A program made the position numbers and the translations under genes. A stretch of 64,000 nt of DNA from positions 62,001-126,000 of the forward strand of contig NZ_JAGIBI010000005.1 of NCBI RefSeq assembly GCF_017744395.1, given 5' to 3'. Under the pieces are notes generated by a model. It was not told where the DNA came from and ran no database searches. It saw only the letters and a program-made list of their open reading frames with translations. The stretch comes from Herbaspirillum sp. GTDB lineage: Bacteria > Pseudomonadota > Gammaproteobacteria > Burkholderiales > Burkholderiaceae_D. Position 1 is the first letter of the stretch, and the number at the start of each line of letters is the position of its first letter. Positions 19,469 through 27,821 of this stretch are shown here, in pieces.

Positions 19469-21070
19469 ATGCATATTTCCAACGTAACTATCCGCGTGCG
19501 CCTGTGGCTGGGGTTCGGCCTGCTGATGGCGCTTATCCTGGTCATGGCGGCGTCGGGCATCGGCCGGCTGGCGCAGCTTAACCGGCAGATGGGCGACGTC
19601 ATCCATGACAAATATCCCAAGACCATGGTGGCCGGCGACATCGTCGACCAGCTCAACCTGGTGGCGCGCTCGCTGCGCAACATCCTGCTGCTCAAGGACG
19701 AACAGCAGATCAAGAGCGAGTCGGACCGCATCACCGGCGCCGACCGCGCCACCCGCGAAGACCTGGCCCGGCTGGACAAGATGCTCACCGACGACGCCAG
19801 CCGCGCGCTGCTGGGCAAGCTGCTGCAAGCGCAGGACGCCTATCTCGCCAAGCGCGACAAGGTGCTGGCGATGGTGGCGCAAGGCGTGAAGGAAGGCGCC
19901 ATCGATGTGCTGATCGGCGAGGTGCGCCCGGTGCAAAGCGCCTACATGAACGCCGCCGACGCGCTGATCAAGCAGCAGCACGAGCTGATGAAAACCGCCG
20001 GCGAAGAAGTGGAAGCCGGCTACGCCCAGGCGCGCAACCTGCTCATCGGCCTGGCCGCGGCCGGCTTGCTGGTGGCGGTCGCGATCGCCTGGATGATCAC
20101 CCGCAGCATCACGCAGCCGCTCGACCGCGCGGTGCAGGTCGCCGAAACGGTGGCCGCCGGCGACCTGACCTCGGCCATCGACCACCACGGCCGCGACGAG
20201 ACCAGCAAGCTCCTGCGCGCGCTCAAGAAGATGAACGACAACCTGCTGGAGATCGTCGGCCAGGTACGCGTTTCCACCGACACCATCGCCACCGCCAGCA
20301 CCGAGATCGCCCAGGGCAACCTCGACCTCTCTTCGCGCACCGAACAGCAGGCGGCTTCGCTGGAAGAGACCGCCTCGTCGATGGAACAACTGACCTCCAC
20401 CGTCAAGCAAAACGCCGACAATGCGCGCCAGGCCAACCAGCTGGCCGCATCCGCCTCGGATGTGGCCGGGCGCGGCGGCGCGATGGTCAACCAGGTAGTC
20501 GACACCATGAACGCGATCAACGAATCCTCGAAGAAGATCGTCGACATCATCGGCGTGATCGACGGCATCGCCTTCCAGACCAACATCCTGGCCCTGAATG
20601 CCGCCGTGGAAGCGGCGCGCGCCGGCGAGCAGGGCAGGGGCTTCGCGGTGGTGGCCTCCGAAGTGCGTTCGCTGGCGCAACGCTCGGCGACCGCGGCCCG
20701 GGAGATCAAGGAACTGATCAACGACTCGGTGGAGCGCGTGGGCAACGGCAGCAAGCTGGTGGAACAGGCCGGCGCCACCATCCATGAGGTGGTCGAGAGC
20801 GTGCAGCGCGTGAACTCGGTGGTGACCGACATCAGCGCCGCCGGCCAGGAACAGAGCACCGGCATCGAACAGGTCAACCTGGCCATCGTGCAGATGGACC
20901 AGGTCACGCAACAGAACGCCGCGCTGGTGGAACAAGCCGCCGCCGCCGCGCAGTCGCTGCAGGACCAGGCCGCGCATCTGGCGCGGGTGGTCTCGGTGTT
21001 CAAGCTGGATGGACGGGAGCAGCGGCCGTTGCGCACCATCAATCCGCCGCACAACCTGCAACTGGCTTAA
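19469..21070 (+). CDS. methyl-accepting chemotaxis protein
   Basis: 533 residues. Signal-anchor helix ([20 protein letters not shown]), periplasmic four-helix-bundle domain (~35-185), second membrane helix ([20 protein letters not shown]) and HAMP. The conserved signalling hairpin has [18 protein letters not shown] and [20 protein letters not shown]. The start at 19469 ([12 protein letters not shown]) gives the usual short cytoplasmic N-terminus. The cytoplasmic half is nearly the same as that of the receptor at 7131 while the sensor domains differ, pointing to paralogues with different ligands. Confidence 0.95.
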   Translation: MHISNVTIRVRLWLGFGLLMALILVMAASGIGRLAQLNRQMGDVIHDKYPKTMVAGDIVDQLNLVARSLRNILLLKDEQQIKSESDRITGADRATREDLARLDKMLTDDASRALLGKLLQAQDAYLAKRDKVLAMVAQGVKEGAIDVLIGEVRPVQSAYMNAADALIKQQHELMKTAGEEVEAGYAQARNLLIGLAAAGLLVAVAIAWMITRSITQPLDRAVQVAETVAAGDLTSAIDHHGRDETSKLLRALKKMNDNLLEIVGQVRVSTDTIATASTEIAQGNLDLSSRTEQQAASLEETASSMEQLTSTVKQNADNARQANQLAASASDVAGRGGAMVNQVVDTMNAINESSKKIVDIIGVIDGIAFQTNILALNAAVEAARAGEQGRGFAVVASEVRSLAQRSATAAREIKELINDSVERVGNGSKLVEQAGATIHEVVESVQRVNSVVTDISAAGQEQSTGIEQVNLAIVQMDQVTQQNAALVEQAAAAAQSLQDQAAHLARVVSVFKLDGREQRPLRTINPPHNLQLA

Positions 21071-21081
21071 AAATAATCTCC

Positions 21082-21173
21082 CGTCGTCCTGACGAAGGTC
21101 AGGACCCAGCGTCGTTCAACGCCCATCGAGGCACCACGAAAGCCACTGGATCCCGGCATCCGCCGGGACGACG
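21082..21173. repeat. full copy of the 92-bp dispersed repeat
   Basis: Begins CGTCGTCCTGACGAAGGTCA and ends GCCGGGACGACG. Each half folds on itself (CCTGAC/GTCAGG; CCCGGC/GCCGGG) and the two ends are imperfect inverted repeats, like a paired REP/BIME unit. Same length and layout as the copies at 38606-38697 and 42059-42150. It lies between a chemoreceptor gene and a GntR gene. Confidence 0.85.
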
Positions 21174-21282
21174 AAATCGCAGCGGCATAGGCAACAACAT
21201 AGGGGCGCCACTAAACAGCATGGCCGGCGCGGTATGATATCGCCCGTCCCCAACGCATTCCGCCGCCTGCAGTCCACCATCC

Positions 21283-21969
21283 ATGAAGCCCCAACGCGCC
21301 GCCGCCGATCCCCAGGAAACCCTAGACCAGAACGTGTACGAGGCGATCTTCAACGCCGTCATGCACGGCCGGCTCAAACCCGGCACGCGGCTGCAGGAGG
21401 CCAGCCTGTGCGAACAGTTCGGCGTCAGCCGCACGGTAGTGCGGCAGGCGCTGCGGCGGCTGGCGGAGCTGCGCATCGTCGACATCGTGCCCAACAAGGG
21501 CGCGGCGGTCGCCACGCCGGGGCCGAAGGAAACACGCGACGTGTTCGCCGCGCGCCGCGCCATCGAAGCCGCCATCGTGCGCGAAGTGGCGCGCCAGATC
21601 GACCACGGCGAAGTCGCCAAACTCAGGCAACGCCTGCAAGCCGAACACGCCGCGCTGCACGAAGGCGACCACCCGCGCTGGGTGGCGCTGGCCGGCGGCT
21701 TCCACCTGGCGCTGGCCGAACTCTCCGGCAACCAGGTCTTGCAGCGCATGCTGACCGAACTGATGACGCGCTGCTCATTGATCGTGGCGCTCTATGAAAT
21801 ACCGGGCGAAGCCCATTGCGAGCACGACGAGCACACCCGCCTGGTCGACCTGCTGGCCCTGCGCGACGGCAACGGCGCCGCCGCCGAAATGGACAGGCAC
21901 CTGCTGGCGCTGGAAGCCCGCCTGCGCCTGCCGCAAGACAATCCCGACGCGCTGCGCCACGCTTTCTGA
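21283..21969 (+). CDS. GntR-family regulator, FCD (FadR) subfamily
   Basis: 228 residues. N-terminal GntR winged helix (about 17-80: QNVYEAIFNAVMHGRLKPGT, CEQFGVSRTVVRQALRRLAE), then an all-helical FCD effector domain. The latter has the metal/ligand residues typical of the family (DVFAARRAIE, FHLALAELSGN, EHDEHTRLVDLL). It stands just upstream of the BMP-transporter cluster, whose promoter region contains two near-identical TGTATAC sites, the kind of sequence FCD-GntR proteins bind. It probably represses that cluster and perhaps itself. Confidence 0.9.
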   Translation: MKPQRAAADPQETLDQNVYEAIFNAVMHGRLKPGTRLQEASLCEQFGVSRTVVRQALRRLAELRIVDIVPNKGAAVATPGPKETRDVFAARRAIEAAIVREVARQIDHGEVAKLRQRLQAEHAALHEGDHPRWVALAGGFHLALAELSGNQVLQRMLTELMTRCSLIVALYEIPGEAHCEHDEHTRLVDLLALRDGNGAAAEMDRHLLALEARLRLPQDNPDALRHAF

Positions 21970-22059
21970 TTCCCCCCGCCTGAACAACCGGCCATCCCGG
22001 TGCCTGCCCGCCGGCGGTGCGCCGGGTGGATTTTGTCCGTTTTGCGTGCAGGATATAAA

Positions 22060-22072
22060 ATGTATACAATCA
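22060..22072. promoter_or_regulatory. candidate GntR operator, distal copy
   Basis: ATGTATACAATCA, with the palindromic core TGTATACA. It matches the promoter-proximal copy at 22140-22152 at 12 of 13 positions, exactly 80 bp away. Assignment to the GntR gene is by proximity and by the family's TNGTATACNA-like preference. Confidence 0.55.
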
Positions 22073-22096
22073 TAAATAATTCATTAAATTCTTTTA

Positions 22097-22109
22097 AATC
22101 AATTATTTG
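22097..22109. promoter_or_regulatory. IHF-like site upstream of the sigma-54 promoter
   Basis: AATCAATTATTTG fits the IHF consensus WATCAANNNNTTR on this strand, and the complementary strand of the same region fits as well. It lies ~16 bp upstream of the -24 element, a normal place for DNA bending at sigma-54 promoters. Confidence 0.45.
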
Positions 22110-22124
22110 ATTATGATTTTTGGC

Positions 22125-22140
22125 TGGCACTCAAATTGCA
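22125..22140 (+). promoter_or_regulatory. sigma-54 (RpoN) -24/-12 promoter
   Basis: TGGCAC (22125-22130) and TTGCA (22136-22140) have the exact 12-bp GG-to-GC phasing of RpoN promoters. The predicted transcription start is near 22151, 54 bases before the BMP gene. An enhancer-binding activator would be required; none is encoded nearby, and nitrogen control through NtrC is a reasonable guess for a purine/amide-nitrogen cluster. Confidence 0.7.
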
Positions 22141-22152
22141 TGTATACGATCA
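22140..22152. promoter_or_regulatory. candidate GntR operator overlapping the sigma-54 start site
   Basis: ATGTATACGATCA, near-copy of the element at 22060-22072. It covers the stretch from about -11 to +2 of the predicted sigma-54 promoter, so a bound repressor would block open-complex formation. Confidence 0.55.
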
Positions 22153-22204
22153 ATGGCGACTTTTCGCCAGCGATCGATCCATTCAATCAAGGAGTCTTGC
22201 CGCC

Positions 22205-23287
22205 ATGAACCGCCGTCAATTCTTGCTCGCCTCGGGCGCCGCCGCCCTGGCCGCCTCTTCGCAACCCTTCGCCGCGCTGGCCGCCGCCCCCAAGCTCAAA
22301 ATCGGCTTCATCTATCCCGGCCCGGTGGCCGACATCGGCTGGTCGTTCCAGCACGACCTGGGACGCCGCATGCTGGAGAAGGAATTCGGCGCGCGCATCG
22401 AAACCGTATTCGTCGAACGCGTGCCGGAAACGCCGGAAGCCGAGCGCGTCATGCGCCAGCTGATCGACGACGGCTGTAAGATGATCTTCGCCACCTCGTT
22501 CGGCTTCATGAACCCGGTGCTGCGCGTGGCCAAGGAAAACCCGGACGTGATCTTCGAACACTGTTCCGGCTACACCATGGCGCGCAACGTCGGCCTGTAC
22601 CAGACGCGCTTCTACGAAGGCGCCTACCTGCTCGGCACCATCGCCGGCCGCATGACCAAGACCAACACGCTGGGCTACATCGCCCCGATCCCCATCCCCG
22701 AAGTGATCCGCAACCTGGACGCCTTCGTGCAAGGCGCGCGCAGCGTCAACCCCAAGGTCAACGCCAAGGTGGTGTGGATCAACGCCTGGTACGACCCCAG
22801 CCTGGAACGCGACGCCGCGCAGACGCTGGCCGGGCAAGGCGCCGACGTGTTCTACCAGAACACCGACTCGCCGGCGCCGGTGCAGGTGGCAGAGAGCAAA
22901 GGCCTGTTCGCCTTCGGCCAGGACTCCGACATGAGCCGCTTCGGCCCCAAGGCGCACCTGACCGGCAACACCCTCAACTGGGGCGTGTACTACGTGCACA
23001 AGGTGCGCGACGTGCTGGAAGGCAAATGGAAAGCGGAAGACACCAAGTGGGGCATGAAGGAAGGCATCGTCCAGCTCGCCCCCTACAACGCCGGACTGCC
23101 CAAGGACGTGGTGGCGCAGGCGGAAGAACGCCGCAAGGCGATCGTCGCCGGCACGCTGCATCCCTTCACCGGCCCCATCAACAACCAGGCCGGCCAGCTG
23201 CAGGTCGCCGCCGGCAAGACCGTTCCCGAATCCGAACTGTGGACCATGAAGTGGTACGTGGAAGGCATCCAGGGCAAACAGCCTTGA
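22205..23287 (+). CDS. BMP-family ABC transporter substrate-binding protein
   Basis: 360 residues from ATG 22205, preceded by AAGGAG. The N-terminus is a Tat-like signal (MNRRQFLLASGAAALAASSQ). The mature part belongs to the basic membrane protein/PnrA-like family, which binds nucleosides or purines (KIGFIYPGPVADIGWSFQHD, FATSFGFMNPVLRVAKENPD, GYIAPIPIPEVIRNLDAF). The earlier in-frame ATG at 22136 lies inside the promoter. No permease or ATPase gene follows here, so the remaining transporter parts must be elsewhere or the protein works with another system. Neighbouring deaminase supports a purine or pyrimidine ligand. Confidence 0.9.
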   Translation: MNRRQFLLASGAAALAASSQPFAALAAAPKLKIGFIYPGPVADIGWSFQHDLGRRMLEKEFGARIETVFVERVPETPEAERVMRQLIDDGCKMIFATSFGFMNPVLRVAKENPDVIFEHCSGYTMARNVGLYQTRFYEGAYLLGTIAGRMTKTNTLGYIAPIPIPEVIRNLDAFVQGARSVNPKVNAKVVWINAWYDPSLERDAAQTLAGQGADVFYQNTDSPAPVQVAESKGLFAFGQDSDMSRFGPKAHLTGNTLNWGVYYVHKVRDVLEGKWKAEDTKWGMKEGIVQLAPYNAGLPKDVVAQAEERRKAIVAGTLHPFTGPINNQAGQLQVAAGKTVPESELWTMKWYVEGIQGKQP

Positions 23288-23338
23288 CCGCCCGACGCCA
23301 ACCGCAACCTGCAACAAGCCGCACGCACCTGAACCGCC

Positions 23339-23971
23339 ATGACTGAAATCGACTTCGCCGAAATCGGCGTCTACCAGCGCTACAAACTGATGGCCAGCCT
23401 GATCGTGCCGCGCCCGATCGCGCTCATCACCACGCTGGGCGAAGACGGCACAGTCAACGCCGCGCCGTTCTCCATGTTCAACATGCTGGGCGAAGACCCG
23501 CCCATCGTGATGGTCAGCATCAACCGCCTGCACGACGGCGCGCTGAAAGACACCGCCGCCAACATCCTGCGCACCGGCGAATTCGTCGTCCACCTCACCG
23601 ACGAAGCCATGTGCGCGCAGATGGACGCCTGCGGCGCCGCGCTGCCGCCGCACCATAGTGAACTGGAACACGCCGGCCTACACGCCGTGCCGTCCCGCAC
23701 CATCGCCCCGCCACGCATCGCCGAAGCGCCGGTCGCCTTCGAATGCGTGCTGCACGAGAAGCTGGAAACACCCAGCCGCTACATCTTCATCGGCCGCGTG
23801 CAATGGCTGGCCGCGCGCGACGGCCTGGTCGACACCGAGCAATGGCGCGTGCGGCTGCAGGACTACCACCCCGTGGGGCGTTTCGGCGCCAGTTTCTACC
23901 TCAATTCCAGCGGGCGGTTCACGCTGGACAAGGCGCCGAACGCCTCTTCCACCCCCATCGACGAAATGTGA
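23339..23971 (+). CDS. flavin reductase-like (FMN-binding split-barrel) protein
   Basis: 210 residues with the family's FMN-binding N-terminal region (LIVPRPIALITTLGEDGTVN, AAPFSMFNMLGEDPPIVMVS) and a C-terminal DYHPVGRFGASFYLNSSGRF. Family members reduce flavin for partner oxygenases or act on other small substrates. It is 51 bases after the BMP gene and 7 bases before the deaminase gene, so all three probably share the sigma-54 transcript. Its role in the pathway is not clear. Confidence 0.88.
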   Translation: MTEIDFAEIGVYQRYKLMASLIVPRPIALITTLGEDGTVNAAPFSMFNMLGEDPPIVMVSINRLHDGALKDTAANILRTGEFVVHLTDEAMCAQMDACGAALPPHHSELEHAGLHAVPSRTIAPPRIAEAPVAFECVLHEKLETPSRYIFIGRVQWLAARDGLVDTEQWRVRLQDYHPVGRFGASFYLNSSGRFTLDKAPNASSTPIDEM

Positions 23972-23978
23972 GGACGAC

Positions 23979-24464
23979 ATGAGCAACAAACCCGTTACCG
24001 GATTCACCGAACAAGACGTTGCCGCCATGCGGCTGGCGATCGACGCCTCCAAAGAGGCACTGAAGCGCGGCGACATGCCGTTCGGCGCGACGCTGGTTTC
24101 GCCGGCGGGGCAGGTGCTGATGGTGGAGATGAACAACCAGAACACCGCGGCCGATTGCACCGGGCATGCGGAGATCGTGCTGGTGCGGCGGGCGCAGAAG
24201 GAACTGGGGCTGGAAGCGATGCGCGGCACGACGGTTTATGCCAGCGGGGAGCCTTGTGCGATGTGTGCGGGGGCGATGTTTTGGGGAGGGGTGAAGCGGG
24301 TGGTGTTTGGAGCGCCTACGCCGTTGATGGGGGAGATATTGGGTGGGGCGACGTTGCCGTTGCGGGCGGCTGGTGTTGTTGCGGGGGCGGTGCCTGGGGT
24401 TAGTGTGGAGGGGCCGTTGTTGGAGGAGGAGGCTGTGGCTGTGTTGCAGAAGTTTGAAGGCTAA
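23979..24464 (+). CDS. nucleoside/nucleobase deaminase (CDA fold)
   Basis: 161 residues with the zinc signature of cytidine/guanine/tRNA-adenosine deaminases: HAE at 63-65 (His ligand and catalytic Glu) and PCAMC at 92-96 (two Cys ligands). Length and the GDMPFGATLVSPAGQVL region fit guanine deaminase-like or nucleoside deaminases. Such an enzyme would release ammonia from imported bases, in line with the neighbouring BMP protein. The last ~270 bases use G/T-ending codons far more than the first half. Stop overlaps the convergent sirtuin stop by 4 bases. Confidence 0.9.
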   Translation: MSNKPVTGFTEQDVAAMRLAIDASKEALKRGDMPFGATLVSPAGQVLMVEMNNQNTAADCTGHAEIVLVRRAQKELGLEAMRGTTVYASGEPCAMCAGAMFWGGVKRVVFGAPTPLMGEILGGATLPLRAAGVVAGAVPGVSVEGPLLEEEAVAVLQKFEG

Positions 24465-25294
24465 GAGAGCAACAACCTCAAACCCTCCAACGCGCCGCAA
24501 GGCAAACCGACCTTGTTTGCGCCTTTCACCAACCATTCACGCGGATTGATGCGAATCAGCGGCGCTCCCAAATTTTCGCTCATGCGCCGCACGGATGGCA
24601 CAGCCGTACCGGCGCCAATCTCGATCACCACCGGGCGCTTTGCCGCATCCATCCAAGCGCGCATACGGGAGTACTGCGCATCGGTGCGGCGCTCATTCCA
24701 GCGGTAGTCGTTGAACATCAGAATATTCGGCCGCGCCACCGCACCGCATGACGGACACAGCGGCAAGGGCGAACTCAACCGGCAATGCGTCATGTCCACT
24801 TGCGGCGTTACCGCATCTGCGGGCCAGATCGCACCAGTGCAGTCGTCACTGCATTGCAGGTGATGGATGCTACCGTGGCACTCGACGATGTGCTCCTCGG
24901 CCACGCCGGCCTTCTGGAACTGACCATCGACGTTGCTGGTGAAGACGAACATGCCTTGAGGTTTCGTCTTTGCCAGTTCATTCAGCAGCACAAACCCAGC
25001 GTGCGGCATGGTCTCGCGATACAGCGCCAGGCGGTGGCCATAAAAACCCCAGGATTGCATCGGATCTTCAGCGAAGGCATCGCCATTGGCAATTTCGGTG
25101 AAGGTGATGCCGGCTTTGGCCAGCGGGGGATAGGCTTGCCAGAAACCTGCGTTTCCGCGGAAGTCAGGAAGGCCGGAGTCTACGCCCATGCCGGCACCGG
25201 CTGTGATGATGAGGCTGTCGGCTTCTTGGAGCCATTGACGGGCACGGGCAAGAAGGGCTGGATCGATTGAAAGTGTCGAGGGCGTGGCTAGCAT
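24461..25294 (-). CDS. SIR2-family NAD-dependent protein deacetylase
   Basis: 277 residues with the sirtuin motifs: NAD-binding GAGMGVDSGLPDFRG (33-47), TSNVDGQ (119-125), catalytic His140 in CHGS, and a four-Cys zinc site (Cys148, 152, 180, 183). The canonical GAGxS is replaced by GAGMG. The motifs and zinc site suggest a genuine lysine deacylase rather than the anti-phage SIR2 domains that are fused to other modules. It sits at the left edge of the low-GC block, with no partner gene. Confidence 0.88.
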   Translation of the reverse strand: MLATPSTLSIDPALLARARQWLQEADSLIITAGAGMGVDSGLPDFRGNAGFWQAYPPLAKAGITFTEIANGDAFAEDPMQSWGFYGHRLALYRETMPHAGFVLLNELAKTKPQGMFVFTSNVDGQFQKAGVAEEHIVECHGSIHHLQCSDDCTGAIWPADAVTPQVDMTHCRLSSPLPLCPSCGAVARPNILMFNDYRWNERRTDAQYSRMRAWMDAAKRPVVIEIGAGTAVPSVRRMSENLGAPLIRINPREWLVKGANKVGLPCGALEGLRLLLS

Positions 25295-25478
25295 CTTGAG
25301 CTTGAGTGGTGGCGCATGATAGCGCTTGCAGAGATAGGATCGCTAAGCAAAGTCCCATAGATAACATGCGAGAGCCGGGAAGATAATCGCTGTATTTTGA
25401 TAAAATGTAACTCAAAGTGTGCCTTAACAACCTTTAAGTTGATAGCTCGTTCCTCTAAGACGCCGGAAGCTAGGGCGC

Positions 25479-25742
25479 ATGAAAAAAACCAAATCCCAAC
25501 CTGCTGCTCGTGAAATCTTTGGATTGAACGTCCGGCGTGCACGCCGATTTAAAGAGATATCGCAAGAAGAACTTGCTTTTCAGGCCGAGATTAGTCGCAA
25601 CTATTTGAGCGATGTGGAACGCGGAGTGCGCAATGTTTCCATTGACAACATGGAAGCGTTATCCAAAGCACTTGGGATTAGTCTTGCCGATTTATTAAAG
25701 CCAGATCTGTTCGCAATGAACACGGATGATCTCGAAGAATGA
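25479..25742 (+). CDS. XRE-family helix-turn-helix regulator (restriction controller-like)
   Basis: 87 residues, almost wholly one HTH_3 domain (FGLNVRRARRFKEISQEELA, ISRNYLSDVERGVRNVSIDN, LGISLADLL). Size and the NYLSDVERGxRNxS pattern recall C proteins of restriction-modification systems. AT-richer than the chromosome around it. Followed by a strong terminator and then a modification-dependent nuclease gene on the same strand, which it may control. Confidence 0.85.
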   Translation: MKKTKSQPAAREIFGLNVRRARRFKEISQEELAFQAEISRNYLSDVERGVRNVSIDNMEALSKALGISLADLLKPDLFAMNTDDLEE

Positions 25743-25771
25743 GCTCGCAATTGCAAACTCATTTCATTTGA

Positions 25772-25801
25772 AGCGGGCTCATTTTTGAGCCCGCTTTTTT
25801 T
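25772..25801 (+). terminator. rho-independent terminator after XRE gene
   Basis: AGCGGGCTC, loop ATTTTT, GAGCCCGCT followed by a T-run to 25801. Perfect 9-bp stem. Confidence 0.92.
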
Positions 25802-25906
25802 CGCTCCATAAAAATTTATAACGAGGTACACTCCGCTAGATAGAAAATCGAATAAATTCGATATTCCAACGTAACCAAGTTGGAACATCTCAGCCTAGCG
25901 AAAAAA

Positions 25907-27067
25907 ATGAAGAAGCGAATTGGGGAATTGGCTTCCAGAGATGCGGTATTGGAAGCCATTGGGGAATACAACCGATTGGGGACAGAGGGTTTCCTCAAGA
26001 CATACAAGTACACGTCGTCCTACAAATATCAACTGCGGCAGGGACAAGCGCTATACGACGCACAAGCGATCGTAGGAGCAGCCTTCTCTTATGAATTTGG
26101 AACCAAAATTTCGCAAAATAGGATCGAATCCGACGCGAAAGACATTCCTCTCGTCTTGGCGAGACTCGGCTTCAATGATGTAGTAGAACGCCTGCACCCT
26201 GCACTCCATCTCGTAAAAGGCAACGTCTATACCCGTACGCAACTGAATGATCTGTATGGGGGACAACTCCAGTCTGGCATTTGGACACCAAGAGAATTCC
26301 CGGTTGTATTCATGTTCTCCGGCGAGAGCGGTGCCGCTTATGGCTATCACGATCAATGGACATCCGATGATGTCTTCGAATATGTCGGTGAAGGTCAGGC
26401 CGGTGATATGGAATTCACCAAGGGCAACAAAGCCATCGTGGACCACCGCAAAAACGGTGAGGATCTTTTGCTTTTCAAAGACCTGGGGAAACGGAAAGGT
26501 GTACGTTACGAAGGTCTATTCGAATGTCTTGATGCGCGTTTTGATGACGGCGTAGAAAAAGCTAAGGATGAAGAAGGCAGGCAAAAGAAGCGCAAGATCA
26601 TCGTATTTAAGTTGGTGCGAGTTGGTGTGCTCGTTGAGGAATACAGTATCAACGAGGGACTGGAAGCCACCTCAAATTTAACACTTGATCAATTGCGACA
26701 GGCGGCACTCGATGCTGTAACACCTCCAGCCGAACAGAAAAAAACGGGTGAAACTAGATCATCTTGGTATGTCAGAAGTCAGACTGTGCGCAGCTACGTG
26801 CTAGCACGTGCAAAGGGCATTTGCGAGGCTTGTGGACGACCTGCGCCGTTTAAGAAGAAAAATGGTGAACCGTACTTGGAGACGCATCATACGACTCGAC
26901 TAGCTGATCAGGGACTTGATCATCCAGATTCTGTTGGAGCTGTCTGTCCAACTTGCCACCGGAATATACATTCTGGTCTTAATGGCGATCAGATAAATGC
27001 GCAATTGAAAGAAAAGTTGCATTGCCTCACCAGCCCATTACACGCCGCTGATAGCATTCCTAAATAA
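25907..27067 (+). CDS. ScoMcrA-like modification-dependent HNH endonuclease
   Basis: 386 residues from ATG 25907 (a TTG at 25880 would add nine). Three parts are visible. An N-terminal helical head (~10-90: SRDAVLEAIGEYNRLGTEGF, YDAQAIVGAAFSYEFG) resembles that of ScoMcrA. A ScoMcrA-like SRA domain follows (~110-245: YTRTQLNDLYGGQLQSGIW, YVGEGQAGDMEFTKGNKAI). A C-terminal HNH nuclease comes last (~300-355: CEACGRP, then ETHHTTRL, then CPTCHRNIH). Proteins of this type cleave DNA carrying modified bases. No separate sulfur-binding domain is apparent, so 5-methylcytosine-like marks are the likelier target. Low-GC, so probably acquired. Confidence 0.85.
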   Translation: MKKRIGELASRDAVLEAIGEYNRLGTEGFLKTYKYTSSYKYQLRQGQALYDAQAIVGAAFSYEFGTKISQNRIESDAKDIPLVLARLGFNDVVERLHPALHLVKGNVYTRTQLNDLYGGQLQSGIWTPREFPVVFMFSGESGAAYGYHDQWTSDDVFEYVGEGQAGDMEFTKGNKAIVDHRKNGEDLLLFKDLGKRKGVRYEGLFECLDARFDDGVEKAKDEEGRQKKRKIIVFKLVRVGVLVEEYSINEGLEATSNLTLDQLRQAALDAVTPPAEQKKTGETRSSWYVRSQTVRSYVLARAKGICEACGRPAPFKKKNGEPYLETHHTTRLADQGLDHPDSVGAVCPTCHRNIHSGLNGDQINAQLKEKLHCLTSPLHAADSIPK

Positions 27068-27083
27068 TATCCAGAGAGAAGAA

Positions 27084-27596
27084 ATGGAATTTCCCAGTAT
27101 ACCAATCGGCGGAGTTTGGACTCTTGTTAAATGGCTACCAACGTTCTTATTGAAACGCCATTTTTCGAAGGACAGGTTGGCAGAGCTGGTTTATGTTGAC
27201 TTAAGACCGCGACATGATTCAGCGGTTGTCGACTTCGGAGAAAGTGCCTCATATGATCTTTGGCTTAATATTATTAACTTGTCTCCGTTTGAAATAGAAC
27301 TAGATCGCGCTGAGTTTCGTTTTGTCTTCGGAGGCATTCGTCTTACCTCCGCAATTTTGAAAAGGCAACGCATCCACTCTGGAGAGATCGCGCAAATACA
27401 TGTCTCCGCGGTGATCCCGGATGGCACGGCAAATCAAAGCGTAAGGAACTACACCCTGAATCCAGAAATCACTGGATGGCTTGAAGGAAGCATTGAGTTT
27501 AATTGCTCATTACACTCATTTCCTAAAGAAATTAGGAACTTGAGTGGAGTAACGCCGCGTGTTCGAAACGAAAAGTTTCGACAGAATAGGGAATAA
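27084..27596 (+). CDS. hypothetical protein, 170 aa, in restriction block
   Basis: Starts 16 bases after the HNH nuclease gene behind AGAGAAGAA, so the two are probably co-transcribed. One short N-terminal hydrophobic stretch (GGVWTLVKWLPTFLL) may anchor or bury it. The rest looks beta-rich (YDLWLNIINLSPFEIELDRA, FVFGGIRLTSAIL, IHVSAVIPDG), as in immunoglobulin-like folds. Not recognised. Its place could mean an accessory or immunity function, but that is only context. Confidence 0.65.
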   Translation: MEFPSIPIGGVWTLVKWLPTFLLKRHFSKDRLAELVYVDLRPRHDSAVVDFGESASYDLWLNIINLSPFEIELDRAEFRFVFGGIRLTSAILKRQRIHSGEIAQIHVSAVIPDGTANQSVRNYTLNPEITGWLEGSIEFNCSLHSFPKEIRNLSGVTPRVRNEKFRQNRE

Positions 27597-27821
27597 GAAA
27601 TTTCACAGCGGACCTCAGAAAGACGTTCAATGAACTTTCAGGACAACCTAGATTTTATTCTCTGCGGCCACCCGACGGATGAAAAGAACGGCGCAAGCCG
27701 ATAACCGCACGCGCTTATTTTTTCTCAGATGCTCCACCGCTAGGGCCTCGGTCATCTCCTGCGTATCGTCGTATACTCAACCGTGCATTAAGCGTCGGAT
27801 CAAAAATAAAGGAAATATCTT

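Noticed and set aside
27597..27821. Possible small gene between the 170-aa gene and mrr
   Set aside because: The 67-residue frame has no ribosome site and overlaps the mrr start; the stretch looks like a promoter region.
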